Source: Mesostigma viride
Taxonomy: Eukaryota > Streptophyta > Mesostigmatophyceae > Mesostigmatales > Mesostigmataceae
Assembly (NCBI GenBank): GCA_009746045.1
Contig: RPFO01000080.1
Span: 974,920 to 1,038,919, forward strand
DNA length: 64,000 nucleotides
Direction: 5' to 3'
Each line of letters begins with the position of its first letter. The first letter of the stretch is position 1. Shown here piece after piece: positions 40,645 to 51,116 of this stretch. The position numbers and the translations under genes were made by a program. Under the pieces are notes generated by a model that worked only from the letters and a program-made list of their open reading frames with translations, was not told the DNA's origin and did not search any database.

Positions 40645-42652
40645 TGTCTGAGGTTATGCCCACCTCTTGCCGTGTATTTATGCTAGGTAGTCTAGCCGTG
40701 TGCTATTCCAACTTATCGCATCACATTTTATAAAGTGGCGAGTGAGATATTTAGTGCCGATGGTCCTATTCCGGCACTGAGCGTGCAATATGTGTGGCGA
40801 TAATTAGAGTGGCCGTACCTATGTCCACGTCATGATGCGCCTGCACCTGTGCGCAGTACTTTCTAGAATGTGCACCGTATGCATGCATTCGACACCACTA
40901 GTGATGCTGACCTGTCATTTGTGCCAGCCGTTAGATTGTCGCCAAGGGTAGTGCCGACCCCATGCCACCGTGCATGATTTTAGGGTTGGCAACTCCACGA
41001 ACTCTCCCCTTTTTCCTTGCTAGCAAGTGACAATGTAGCAATTTAGGCTAATGGCTGCCCGATGGCAAGGGCAATGCCATAGCCGTGCTGCCAATATGCG
41101 TTAATTAATTCTAATGAATTACGTCAATTATCATGTTGACCAAGTAACGCATTATACATATTTTAAACATGGTATCGGAGCTGATGGTTCATGGTCTTTC
41201 AGCCTTTGCCTGGCGAGCATTATTTTCTTCCCACCTCGAGGACGAGGTGTGCTTGCATCGCCGGCACTTTCGTTGGAGTTTCGCCTTTGCGCGAGTCTGG
41301 CCACGGCCGTTGTAGTCCGCCAAGCCATTTACGAGGACAGCGCAGCTAGCACTTGGTGCCGCTGGCGTTGCTGCCAGCAGACCTGGATTCGGTGTGTTGC
41401 ATATATTTGCGTAAAACAGATTCGTGAGCACACCCGCAGCTGCCAGTGTGCATGGTGTGCAAGCGTTGACGCTGGATGCCTGAAGTCCGTGTTTGGTTCT
41501 GGGCGGGGACAGCCAACTTTTTTATTTTTTCGACGACAGCAAATTTATTGTTCCGGATGCTGATTCCGCTGCTGGCACAGTGAGCCGTGAGGATTCAAGC
41601 CCATTTTCGCAGAGTCTACGAGCTGATATCGCCTTCTATGGCAAGCGGCATTGATCCGCTAGACTATTATACTCGACTTTTTATGTCGAGCGCCCAGTGC
41701 CTGCCCGAGAGCCACGTGCCGTGAGCCCAGTGCCGGGAGAGCCCGTAAGAGCCGCTGAGCCAGGAGCCGCCGAGCCAAGGAGCCTAGAGCCAAGAGCCAG
41801 GGGGTGTATGAGCCGAGCGCCTTTTGTCGAGATTTCGTTGATAATCAGTTTGGATTATTTATGACCTGCCGGCCATTGTTTTTTGTCATAGTTGAGCTAG
41901 TCCTTTGTTGGCCGTTGACCTGAAAGGACCTTCTCCTTGAGGGGGGTGCCTGATTCCCCATCTTTCTTGCTGGTACTGAGTTTGAACCTCCTTATCCCCA
42001 CCATGGTTAGCCGTGTAAGGGGGGTATGCCAGGGTGTTTTGTACCCGGCTATCCTACCTAGTTATTGAGGGGGGAGAGGAAGGAGTGTCATGTTTCTTTT
42101 GAGCACGCATGAGCTGTGCAAGGGGGGTGTCTGAGGTTATGCCCACCTCTTGCCGTGTATTTATGCTAGGTAGTCTAGCCGTGTGCTATTCCAACTTATC
42201 GCATCACATTTTATAAAGTGGCGAGTGAGATATTTAGTGCCGATGGTCCTATTCCGGCACTGAGCGTGCAATATGTGTGGCGATAATTAGAGTGGCCGTA
42301 CCTATGTCCACGTCATGATGCGCCTGCACCTGTGCGCAGTACTTTCTAGAATGTGCACCGTATGCATGCATTCGACACCACTAGTGATGCTGACCTGTCA
42401 TTTGTGCCAGCCGTTAGATTGTCGCCAAGGGTAGTGCCGACCCCATGCCACCGTGCATGATTTTAGGGTTGGCAACTCCACGAACTCTCCCCTTTTTCCT
42501 TGCTAGCAAGTGACAATGTAGCAATTTAGGCTAATGGCTGCCCGATGGCAAGGGCAATGCCATAGCCGTGCTGCCAATATGCGTTAATTAATTCTAATGA
42601 ATTACGTCAATTATCATGTTGACCAAGTAACGCATTATACATATTTTAAACA
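40645..42652 (+). mobile_element. Non-autonomous Copia-like LTR retrotransposon (TRIM/LARD type)
   Basis: Two 525-bp LTRs (40645-41169 and 42128-42652) start TGTCTG and end AAACA and look identical by eye. Target duplication CGTTC at 40640-40644 and 42653-42657 is perfect. A primer-binding site TGGTATCGGAGC directly follows the left LTR (41170), matching initiator-Met tRNA as in Copia elements. A polypurine tract GCAAGGGGGG precedes the right LTR. The 958-bp interior has no gag or pol. Recent insertion by LTR identity. Confidence 0.92.
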
Positions 42653-42776
42653 CGTTCGTTCCGCCCCCGGTTATATGTCCGCCTACGATGACATCAGCGT
42701 GTTCGGACAATGAGACTATTTGTTTGTCTTGTGGTTTTGCAAGTCTTCACCATTCTCTCATCCAAACAGAGCGGAA

Positions 42777-43823
42777 ATGGCTCTTCTCACCGCTCGAGCC
42801 TCTTTTACCCATCCGCTTTTTGTACTCGCAAGTGAAAACGCCAAGCACTGGATATTTACTCTCAAAAGCCTCCCGGGTTTTACGGTGGATGAAAACAAGG
42901 AAATCAAGGTCAGGAAAGATGACCGACTTATTCTCGGGAAGGACCTCTGCCACGCAGCTTCGAATGGTACAAAATTATTCAAAAACTGGTGGAGGCTTGA
43001 CAGCGTGCGCGAGTTCGCTGAAGAATTGAAGTCCGATATCGAGGGTCGGATCACAACTGATCCGACCTCCACCACGGTATATGAAGAGGTCACTACCGGC
43101 TTAAACGACGAGCGCGGGACTTGGATTCATCCCCGTCTTGTCACCCAGATGGCAGCATGGCTGAGTCCCAAGTTTGCCGTCAAGGCAGGGTCGTGGGTAG
43201 ACCGCATCCTGGCGGGCGACATCACCATGATGGAGGTGGTGCGAGACGCTCACGACGCAGTCCACGGCACCACGACGACGGTCGCAATCAAAACCGAATT
43301 CGGCGAGTCTCGCAAGCGTCCGAACTACGTGGAGCCTGTCCGAACGCTCCCTCCGAGCATGCGCGTGATTGCCAAGGATACCCAACACAAGTTCGGCGAC
43401 TTCGTGTCCTCCGTCCTGCCTAAAGAACGAATCGGCACCATGATGATGTTCTTGGGAGACAAGGCCTGCGAGGCGGCAACAGGAGACACGGCGAGTGCGC
43501 TTAAGCGACTTAATGGTATTAACACTGGCAGTGCCCGAGACGTGATGAACGACGAGCAGCTCGAAAACGTCGATTACTTCATGCGCAAAGTCATGAGACG
43601 CGCAAAAGCTGCTGGGGATCAAGTCGACCTTCACGAGATTGCAGTCGACGTGAAGAGAGACATGGCGACGTTCGTCGCGCCTTCGACGGGGCCGACACCG
43701 AAAGAGATCGTGAAGAAGAACAAGCAAGACATGAAAGACGATTTGTCTGTCACGCGCCCTTTGAACGTCGAGAGGTTCACGAGGCGCGCCTTGATCAAAA
43801 GCGCGCAAGAGTCGGCCGTCTGA
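42777..43823 (+). CDS. KilA-N domain protein
   Basis: 348 aa from the ATG at 42777 (MALLTARAS); an upstream in-frame ATG at 42720 lies closer to the LTR element and is less likely. An N-terminal KilA-N-like domain (about 15-140) is recognised by the signature GTWIHPRLVTQMAAWLSPKF. KilA-N proteins are DNA-binding and among the most expanded families of giant viruses and some phages. The C-terminal region is helical and unassigned. The LTR element ends 124 bp upstream and may have displaced the native promoter. Confidence 0.85.
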   Translation: MALLTARASFTHPLFVLASENAKHWIFTLKSLPGFTVDENKEIKVRKDDRLILGKDLCHAASNGTKLFKNWWRLDSVREFAEELKSDIEGRITTDPTSTTVYEEVTTGLNDERGTWIHPRLVTQMAAWLSPKFAVKAGSWVDRILAGDITMMEVVRDAHDAVHGTTTTVAIKTEFGESRKRPNYVEPVRTLPPSMRVIAKDTQHKFGDFVSSVLPKERIGTMMMFLGDKACEAATGDTASALKRLNGINTGSARDVMNDEQLENVDYFMRKVMRRAKAAGDQVDLHEIAVDVKRDMATFVAPSTGPTPKEIVKKNKQDMKDDLSVTRPLNVERFTRRALIKSAQESAV

Positions 43824-43866
43824 TCCCGACACGTGTAGTTTTTTCGAAGTGAATTAGTATGCGATC

Positions 43867-44370
43867 ATGAAGTGCGGACGCGCGACGGCTAAGGGAGGAA
43901 GATGCGCGATTGTTGTGAAGAAGGGGAGCCAATGTCGGTTTCATGGGAAGCCGAAACACCGCGGGGCGAGCACAAAGACAAAACGTCGTCGAATCAGACA
44001 CGTGGCGCGCGAAGAATACGAGGTACAAAGTGACCAAGAGCCTGTTTCGCGCAATACGGTCGCGAACGTCCCGATGTCCAACGTTTCCCACGACTCCAAC
44101 CGAACGCTCCCAATGTCAAATACCCAGATAGACAATATCGGGGAGATACAATTCGTTGATCGACCCATCCCTCCCAGATCTCATGAGTCGGCGCGACGCC
44201 CATCGAGCTCTCGCCAACCGTCGCTCCAGCGGCGGGCCGTGCCCGACGGCGAGGCGACCGTGCCGATTTCTAACTTAAACACCCCGCCAAGGACCGGCGG
44301 GTACGGTGCTCACCAGGACAACGAGGAATTGCGTGACACTGCGACCTCGCAATATAGACCACTTCGGTAG
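43867..44370 (+). CDS. Zinc-module protein with disordered tail
   Basis: 167 aa. N-terminal module C-x9-C-x9-C-x2-H (CGRATAKGGRC ... CRFH), then a basic KTKRRR patch and a long Ser/Pro/Arg-rich, probably disordered tail. Third good member of the family in this block. Starts 41 bp after the KilA-N stop, so the two may be co-expressed. Confidence 0.6.
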   Translation: MKCGRATAKGGRCAIVVKKGSQCRFHGKPKHRGASTKTKRRRIRHVAREEYEVQSDQEPVSRNTVANVPMSNVSHDSNRTLPMSNTQIDNIGEIQFVDRPIPPRSHESARRPSSSRQPSLQRRAVPDGEATVPISNLNTPPRTGGYGAHQDNEELRDTATSQYRPLR

Positions 44371-44391
44371 GGCCGGTTGATATTAAAATTC

Positions 44392-44400
44392 TGAATAAAT
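44392..44400. terminator. AATAAA signal between convergent genes
   Basis: GAATAAAT lies in the 29-bp gap between the stop of the plus-strand zinc-module gene and the stop of the minus-strand proline-rich gene, a plausible eukaryote-type polyadenylation signal for the plus-strand gene. Confidence 0.4.
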
Positions 44401-45995
44401 CATGCATTTTTTTTGCAACACTGAGTCTCGTACGCGCTCCTACTCGCTGTGCCCTTGAGCTCGCTCGTTACCAGCTGCTTCCTCGTGATCTGAAACCGCA
44501 TGCGTCTGTACACGCGCACGAAACGGTCCCTTTCGCACGTGTTGAGGTCCATCAACTTGAACGTCTTCTTGTCCCGAAGCGCGTACGCGTTCAGATGCTG
44601 GTCGATAGCGATCGGGTTGTTCCCTCCGTCCGCCAGAAAGTCGATCACATGACCGCCCGATAGCGTCTCGAATTCGTACCGATGCGCCCCGATGTACGCG
44701 AAACGCGATTTTGAGACGCGGACGAGCACACCGTTGTCTCTCGAGCCCGCGTCAGCGTCTAATCCTACGCAAACATCACAAGTTTTCGCGCGATAGCGTG
44801 CGAGAGCCTTACAGTCACCCGTGACGTCGACGATCGTGACTGTGTCGTCGGGGTGGGTGCATATGAGCGAGCGGAGGCCGTCCACGTCGATGTAAATCAT
44901 GTTCTTTTTTTGAACATTTGTCGATTTAGTAGGGTGAAAAACCCCGGGATTCTTTTTGGCGACGTACATATACGCATTGACAATGTCGTCGCTCAATGGT
45001 ACGACACCAGCGAATTGCTTCCCGCCAAAAACGAGACCTTGAGACGCGGTGTCAATTATACCTTTTGGGTCGCCTTTTCTAGCCAACGCTATTCGACTAA
45101 AGTTTCGAAGTTTGTTAGAAGCTCTTGTATTTTGTCCTAAAATAGATTCGCTACCACGCGAGATCGCTATCGCGGCCACAAGTTTGTCTTTATCGTAATC
45201 TTTTCTCGAGATGATTTTTTCTAAATCCTGAGGAAGTTTCTGATCGCCGCTGTAGAGAAAAGAGAGTGCTTCGGGGTCCGCGGCTATCTTTGCCTTCCAA
45301 GTGCTTTGGGGGTTTTGGCCTTGTGCCGCTCTCTCTTTCTCCTTTCTTTCTGTGGCCTCTTTCTTTACCAAGTAGCTTGCAATTTCTTTTGTAACAGCTC
45401 CTGTCAGCTTGTCGTATTTGTCTTCGATAAACGACGGCAATGAATCTTTTTCTTGTTTGGATAATTCAGTCCCGTCGTCTTTTTTGTCCGGCTTCTGCGT
45501 CATCGTTTCCCGGACGACATCTTCGCCAGCGTAACGAGTGATGAAGTCTTCCATCAGCTGACTAGCGATCACGTCGCGAACTTTATTAAGAATTGCAAGG
45601 AGGCCGAAGTCCTTGGCTATGGCCTTTTGACCTTGAGCAGGCGTTTTAGATTGAGTGGGCAGAGCCCCACCTGGAGGGGGCGGAGGGACGACTTTTCGGG
45701 GCGGAGGCCCACCTGGAGGGGGCGGAGGGCCACCTGGTCGGGGCAGAGGCCCACCTGGAGGGGGCGGAGGGCCACCTGGTCGGGGCGGAGGCACACCTGG
45801 AGGGGGCGGAGGGGGGCCATTTTTGTTGAGGGTTTGGCCTGGGCCTGGAGTGGGCATCTTTGGTTTAGGATTTGGCTTAAAAGTGATATTTGACACTCCT
45901 TCCAGCGCAAAATCTTCGTTTTTATATAAATTTGGAATTTCTAGCTTTTCACTCGCACCAGTCGTAGAAAAATGATTTTTCAGATACTCGAGCAT
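44400..45995 (-). CDS. Proline-rich protein with unrecognised C-terminal domain
   Basis: 531 aa if started at the ATG at 45995 (MLEYLKNHFS), the first ATG outside the inserted element; the open frame extends to 46196 only through element sequence. After about 35 residues comes a formin-FH1-like run of PPPPPG and PPRPGG units (about 55-110). A long structured part follows, including HVIDFLADGGNNPIAID and a cysteine-bearing stretch (CKALARYRAKTCDVCVG). No family recognised. The proline run could bind SH3, WW or profilin-type partners. Confidence 0.6.
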   Translation of the reverse strand: MLEYLKNHFSTTGASEKLEIPNLYKNEDFALEGVSNITFKPNPKPKMPTPGPGQTLNKNGPPPPPPGVPPPRPGGPPPPPGGPLPRPGGPPPPPGGPPPRKVVPPPPPGGALPTQSKTPAQGQKAIAKDFGLLAILNKVRDVIASQLMEDFITRYAGEDVVRETMTQKPDKKDDGTELSKQEKDSLPSFIEDKYDKLTGAVTKEIASYLVKKEATERKEKERAAQGQNPQSTWKAKIAADPEALSFLYSGDQKLPQDLEKIISRKDYDKDKLVAAIAISRGSESILGQNTRASNKLRNFSRIALARKGDPKGIIDTASQGLVFGGKQFAGVVPLSDDIVNAYMYVAKKNPGVFHPTKSTNVQKKNMIYIDVDGLRSLICTHPDDTVTIVDVTGDCKALARYRAKTCDVCVGLDADAGSRDNGVLVRVSKSRFAYIGAHRYEFETLSGGHVIDFLADGGNNPIAIDQHLNAYALRDKKTFKLMDLNTCERDRFVRVYRRMRFQITRKQLVTSELKGTASRSAYETQCCKKNA

Positions 45996-46012
45996 TTTTG
46001 AATTGAAAATCG

Positions 46013-47433
46013 GAATCGGATTTCTTTGAAAAGAGTTTCTCGAAGTGAGGCGGGGAATAAGGCCGCTCACGGGAGCCGCCTGGATGGTCGGCTGAACCGG
46101 GCGGGTTTGGCAGATGTAACCGGATTTGGCTAATGGCTGGCGACCTGGAATTGTTAGTAGGGGCAGTGGCCCTATTGTGCTACAATCTCGAAACAATCTT
46201 ATGCTTAAAGTTTGACAGGGCCGGGTTTGTTGAACCGGTTTGTTGAATGATAATTAGAACCTTTCGGAAAGGGTATTTGATTGGTTGTTGTTTTTGTGGT
46301 ACGGTAGGTGTCGTTACATTCTCAGGTTGGCGTGTTAAGTTAAGCTCGGTTGCTGATGTCAGCCCCGTGCTAGGGCAGTTTGACTACTTTGGCGGCGTAG
46401 TGACATTGTTGTGGTCTTTTTTCTTGTAAACGTTGGCTGAGCGCCGGCGGCTGAGGCTATGGCGGTACAAGAAGTGCCTCACCAGCCTTGCGCTCAGCAT
46501 GGGTGCGGGGCTAAAATTTGTTAACCAAATTTCCGGCATCCATGAACCCTGGCTGCTTAAGGCGGTTGGGATTCATGGCTGCCACTGGCCCGGAATTAAT
46601 GTCCGGGTGATCGGGGTTTAAATGCGAAGCGGGGGCTGATGCATTATTTAATGGCTGGTTTGTTTGAAAGAAACGGCCAGCTGGCCGGGTTGGGCAAGGG
46701 CTAGCTTGCTTGATGGTTCCGTACCTGGGGATGCTTGCGCCTCGGGTTGGGCTGTCGGCAGGCTGGCCTGCCTTTGAGTTGTCTCGTACCTGGAAATGCT
46801 TGCATTCCGGGTTGGGCTTGGCTTGAGGGCCGCCGCGGCTCGGGGGGGTAAAAAATTTAAGTCACCGTTGTGGGACACGGAGCCTCGGCGCAGGAGGCAA
46901 GGGCTGAAAACCAACTTGATTTCGTATTCAGTGGTATTTCCACTCTTTTGTACGGAAGGAGTGTTTATGTGCTCGGCACTAGGTTGGTTGCTCTTCAAAA
47001 AAGTTGTAAACTGGGTGTCGGCTGGAATCAGCGGTGCCAGTCAGCAGCTTTTGCTTTGACTTTGTGTTCCGCGACAGCACCCCTTAGCGGACCAGAGAAG
47101 AGGTCGGCAACGAGGTCAGCGGGGGCCCCCGAGTGGGGTCAAAAATGCGAGCTGTGTCGATCGACAGTGCATGAATTTTTGTGCATTCACAGTCGCTGGG
47201 AATTAAATCTGTTTTCTGGCAACGGAGAGCGCCCATCGCGACAGGACAGCTTTTGACGGGAAAGGAAATGGTGCTTCTTTAGCGGACCGGAGGGCCAGGA
47301 AGGGGAGGTTGGGTAATCGCGAGCCATGCCTAAGGAGTTCTTAATAGCGGTTCTGTAACCGCTACCTGTCTGTATGCATCTACTTATTGTTTTAACAAAG
47401 ATGCTGGTGACTATGGTGAGCAAACGGGTGTAT
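46013..47433. mobile_element. Insertion family II, long unit (non-coding)
   Basis: The left part (46013-46427, 415 bp) recurs at 47434-47848 with a single visible mismatch. The 1-kb interior (46428-47433) shares landmarks with the interior at 49990-51116: a TATGGCGG-x-TACAAG start, GGTTGGGTAA and an ACTTATTGTTTTAA end. Inserted 17 bp upstream of the ATG at 45995. No coding potential. Confidence 0.7.
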
Positions 47434-47848
47434 GAATCGGATTTCTTTGAAAAGAGTTTCTCGAAGTGAGGCGGGGAATAAGGCCGCTCACGGGAGCCGC
47501 CTGGATGGTCGGCTGAACCGGGCGGGTTTGGCAGATGTAACCGGATTTGGCTAATGGCTGGCGACCTGGAATTGTTAGTAGGGGCAGTGGCCCTATTGTG
47601 CTACATTCTCGAAACAATCTTATGCTTAAAGTTTGACAGGGCCGGGTTTGTTGAACCGGTTTGTTGAATGATAATTAGAACCTTTCGGAAAGGGTATTTG
47701 ATTGGTTGTTGTTTTTGTGGTACGGTAGGTGTCGTTACATTCTCAGGTTGGCGTGTTAAGTTAAGCTCGGTTGCTGATGTCAGCCCCGTGCTAGGGCAGT
47801 TTGACTACTTTGGCGGCGTAGTGACATTGTTGTGGTCTTTTTTCTTGT
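47434..47848. mobile_element. Insertion family II, second left-end copy with C-rich joint
   Basis: Direct repeat of 46013-46427. At its right end (TTTTTTCTTGT) the sequence changes abruptly to CCCACCCACCCACCC (47849-47863), where the 49.7-kb gene resumes. Unlike the other two loci no matching right-end piece is seen here, so an LTR-like reading (repeat, interior, repeat) is possible. Confidence 0.7.
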
Positions 47849-49732
47849 CCCACCCACCCACCCTCGGTTCATACCAATCATAGGTCGAACCAGGTATTTA
47901 CCTTCGTTTTTTAAAAGCATGTCAGCAATCCATGCGTCATCTAGTCGTTTCTTGATTTCATCAAAAGTCGGTTTTAGTTGATTGATTGGGATGTATTTGT
48001 TTTCTTCCTTGTTCGGCGGGATATACTCGCGCTTGTCTGGATTTCGAAACTGGGCTATAATCGTTCTGACTTCTATCGAATCTTGGGGTTTCAAATCGGT
48101 TGGGTTCTTTAAGCGGTCAGCTAGATAATTGAGGGTTTTTGGAGGCAGGTAAAAATCGGTGAATCCGTCTTTTGTTTCCACATTAATGTCTGGATTATCC
48201 ACGGCAGCTTTCAGCTTTTTAAACTCGACAGGCTTTTTTTGTATATCCTCATACAACCTGCTCGCCATTTGAGAGTATGTCTGCGGGAATTCAACGGGTT
48301 TGTCGCCTCCGGATCGATATTTTGCATTGGTTTTCACCGTAGTCGCAAAGATTGATCTCATGTATTGAAACAGTTCAGAGTCGGACGGGTCTCCGTCGGA
48401 TTTGTCTCTGAATTTAAAAGTAGGGTCGACTTTAGTCACATCGCCTTCAACCGCGGCTTTCAGGATTGCTAGTTCTTTTTCAGGGCGCGGTTTCATTTTC
48501 TGTTTCTCTTTAGTTGCTGACGGCAACTCCTTTTTTGCGTCTTCTTTGTGGAGAATTTCCCACTGTTCCGGTGTAAGTTGTGCCCATTTCGGAAGTCGGG
48601 CATAAATATCATTCAAAGCTTTTTCGACGTCGTTTGGTAGGCCCTTGTAGAACATTCCCGAAGTAGGCTTACTTGAAGTAGTTTTTCCTGCTCCGAGTGG
48701 TGAGGGCCTAGGCAGACCGGATTTTGAAGGCGCACCCGGGGGCTTTGGTAGATTGGGCGGTGGAGGCACACCCGGGGGGTTAGGTGGACCATCCGGAGGG
48801 TTAGGTGGTTGAGGAGGTTTAGGTGGACCACCCGGAGGGTTAGGTGGTGGAGGAGGTTTAGGTGGACCACCCGGAGGGTTAGGTGGTGGAGGAGGTTTAG
48901 GTGGACCAGCCGGAGGGTCAGATGGTGGAGGAGGTTTAGATGGACCGGGTTGACCAGTGGAGTTTAGCGAATTTTTCACGCTAGGCGTACCTGTCGGTTT
49001 AGAATCTTCCAAGACTTCTGGCTTGTCGGGAACGGGGTTGCGTAAAGCATCGATTCGTTTTTCGATTGCCTGAAGTGATTTCTTTTGGGTCTTCAAGTCT
49101 TCTCGTTTGAGCATTTTCTCCAGTGCATTAATAGCTTGTTTTGTTCGGTCATCTAAAATATTTTTTGCGAAATCGTCAAAAGTGTACAAGCCTTTTGCCA
49201 TCTCATAATCGGCTGTGACGGACCTCTTGATTTCTTCTTTTTTTCCAATGCGCGTCTTTTCTTGGTTCAAAATGTTTTCGATGATTTTTTTTGACAATTT
49301 GTGCATCGCCAAAGTTTGATCTCTAGTTTTTTCGTCATAGTTATTCGGGTCAACTTTGAAAATGGCTCTTTTTGAAAATGCAGAGTCCAATTGTCGAAGC
49401 CTTTCTGACAATTCTTGGCTTCTTTTTTCCTTTAACTCTTCTATTTTGTCTATCATGAAAGGAAATTCCTCTCTAAATATTTCAGTGTCGAATTCGATAT
49501 CTGTTTGAAGTCGTCTCAATTCATCAATTTTATATGTCAACGCCTCGCCTTTTCCGCTTGTCAACCAATCCTTTCCTTTCTCGTTTACGATGTCTTCGAA
49601 TATTCTTTCGTATTTAGAATCCATAGTTTGTTTCAACTCTTCGTTCCACCGATCGACTTCTTCGAATCCATCCGCAAACCATTCTTCAATTTCGTCATCT
49701 TCGTTTTCGATTTTTTCCGGTCGGTTTGGCAT
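47780..49732 (-). CDS. Large proline-rich protein, C-terminus truncated by an insertion
   Basis: 650 aa starting MPNRPEKIEN at 49732. Acidic N-terminus, long charged helical region (about 20-235), a 75-residue proline-rich section of PPKPPPPPNPPGG units (about 265-340), then a globular C-terminal part. FQYMRSIFATTVKTNAKY near residue 450 resembles FPFMRTIFHNISIGAKP in the gene at 52173, suggesting a shared domain. The last 28 or so codons, including the stop, are supplied by the C-rich joint and inserted repeat. Probably a virion or scaffold protein; not recognised. Confidence 0.6.
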   Translation of the reverse strand: MPNRPEKIENEDDEIEEWFADGFEEVDRWNEELKQTMDSKYERIFEDIVNEKGKDWLTSGKGEALTYKIDELRRLQTDIEFDTEIFREEFPFMIDKIEELKEKRSQELSERLRQLDSAFSKRAIFKVDPNNYDEKTRDQTLAMHKLSKKIIENILNQEKTRIGKKEEIKRSVTADYEMAKGLYTFDDFAKNILDDRTKQAINALEKMLKREDLKTQKKSLQAIEKRIDALRNPVPDKPEVLEDSKPTGTPSVKNSLNSTGQPGPSKPPPPSDPPAGPPKPPPPPNPPGGPPKPPPPPNPPGGPPKPPQPPNPPDGPPNPPGVPPPPNLPKPPGAPSKSGLPRPSPLGAGKTTSSKPTSGMFYKGLPNDVEKALNDIYARLPKWAQLTPEQWEILHKEDAKKELPSATKEKQKMKPRPEKELAILKAAVEGDVTKVDPTFKFRDKSDGDPSDSELFQYMRSIFATTVKTNAKYRSGGDKPVEFPQTYSQMASRLYEDIQKKPVEFKKLKAAVDNPDINVETKDGFTDFYLPPKTLNYLADRLKNPTDLKPQDSIEVRTIIAQFRNPDKREYIPPNKEENKYIPINQLKPTFDEIKKRLDDAWIADMLLKNEGKYLVRPMIGMNRGWVGGTRKKTTTMSLRRQSSQTALARG

Positions 49733-51116
49733 AATCGGTGTTCTCTGAACGTAGTTTCTTTATAACAGATGAGAATGAACGCCGCTATGTGAGTGGTACT
49801 ACGGGACGGTGGGCCTTGGGCTGGACCGGTTCCATGAGTTAGAATTAGTTGGCCAGTTTTGTATGGCCATTTCTAGTTCGTTAAGTTAAGTAGCAATTAA
49901 GTTACTGTTGCTGACGGCTCATGAGGCGAGCCCGGGCTACGCCGCCCTAAAGTGCCATTTGCACGATGTTCTAGGTCTCTTTTTCTTGTTCATCGGATGT
50001 ATGGGGTATGGGTATGGCGGATTACAAGAAATTTAATGCTGCCCTAATCGCGTCAGCCTATTTGGCTGGCGGTGGCCGATTAGAGATGGCGCGTGACTGA
50101 CATAGCTTGAACAGTCACGTGACTGTGAAAAAGAAATTAAAATTACCCTCGTCGGTTTTCTCCCCGCAGCTGGGTTCTTGGCCGACGAGAGACTATAAAA
50201 TACTTCGCGTTTGCCTGCGCGTGGCACCTGTACGGAACTCTGAAACCATGAGTAAGATTTCCGTGCCACGCTGCAGTGCCTACCGCTTCGCTGCGGAATG
50301 TCGCAGCAGGGTTGCAGTTCCTGACTGCTGACTGCCGAAGGAAGGGTGGTCGGGTTACTTCTAGTGGGCACTGTGATGGACGACAAATCTGTCGGCCCTC
50401 GCGAAAGTAGAAAAATATTTACCAGCATCCGCTCTTATGGGTGCGTGAGGTCTCGGGAATGTGGTGGGGACGAATTCCGGAATTATGCAATATTTCGATT
50501 CAGACCGAGACTTAAGGGGCCAGTTTAACAGACGGACCTGGGCCGGGCAGGACCAAATATTTTGGCCGGCCCAGTTGCGCTTGCGCTTTATCGGCCGCTG
50601 GGGTGTGTGATGAGAGCCTGCTCATCAACTAAAACCTGAAATATGGAAAGTTACTCCCCCAGGTGACAACGTTGACAGTAATCGAGATATGGTGGCATCG
50701 GGTGTCGTCCTACAAGTTGTCGTCACGTTAGGGCGGCACTGGCCTTTGAGGGAGGTCCGTGATCGTTAAACGAGGCGTCTTCTTCCTTGTCTTTGCGTGC
50801 ACATTCAACACCCTCTTTTACTGGCCGAGGGTGGAAGGCTGGGGGGGGCCCTGCGAAGGGTTATCGTGCATGAGGCTCGCTACAGCCGCCGGCGATTGTA
50901 ATGGTCGTGACCGTTGCGGCAGGGCAGCCTCGAGAGCCACTGAGCGAAAGTGGTTGGCGGAGCTTTGGAGATAAAGCACCAGGAAAGGGGGGTTGGGTAA
51001 CGAGAACTACAATCAATCATGAAATGGGTGCAGCGTGGCAGGCTCACTCATGGGTTCTGTAATTGCCCACTTATTGTTTTAATCAAATGTTGGTGGATTG
51101 GTAATAGTGGGAATAG
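49733..51116. mobile_element. Insertion family II, long unit at the second locus
   Basis: Begins AATCGGTG immediately next to the ATG at 49732. Left 257 bp (49733-49989) recur at 51117-51373; an 80-bp right piece (50995-51074) recurs at 51409-51488. The start (AATCGG), the TTTTTCTTGT end of the left part and the interior landmarks match the element at 46013-47433, so these are two members of one family. ORFs within are short and unconvincing. Confidence 0.7.

Noticed and set aside
41114-41563. 149-codon ORF across the LTR and interior of the TRIM
   Set aside because: No gag or pol motif; starts inside the LTR and spans the primer-binding site.
40645-42652. tRNA gene at the TGGTATCGGAGC motif
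   Set aside because: It is the primer-binding site complementary to a tRNA 3' end beside an LTR; no cloverleaf can be drawn around it.
47411-47617. Short ORF matching the N-terminus of the 44.4-kb frame
   Set aside because: It is the duplicated left part of the inserted element, not a gene; the similarity arises because both frames run through the same repeat.
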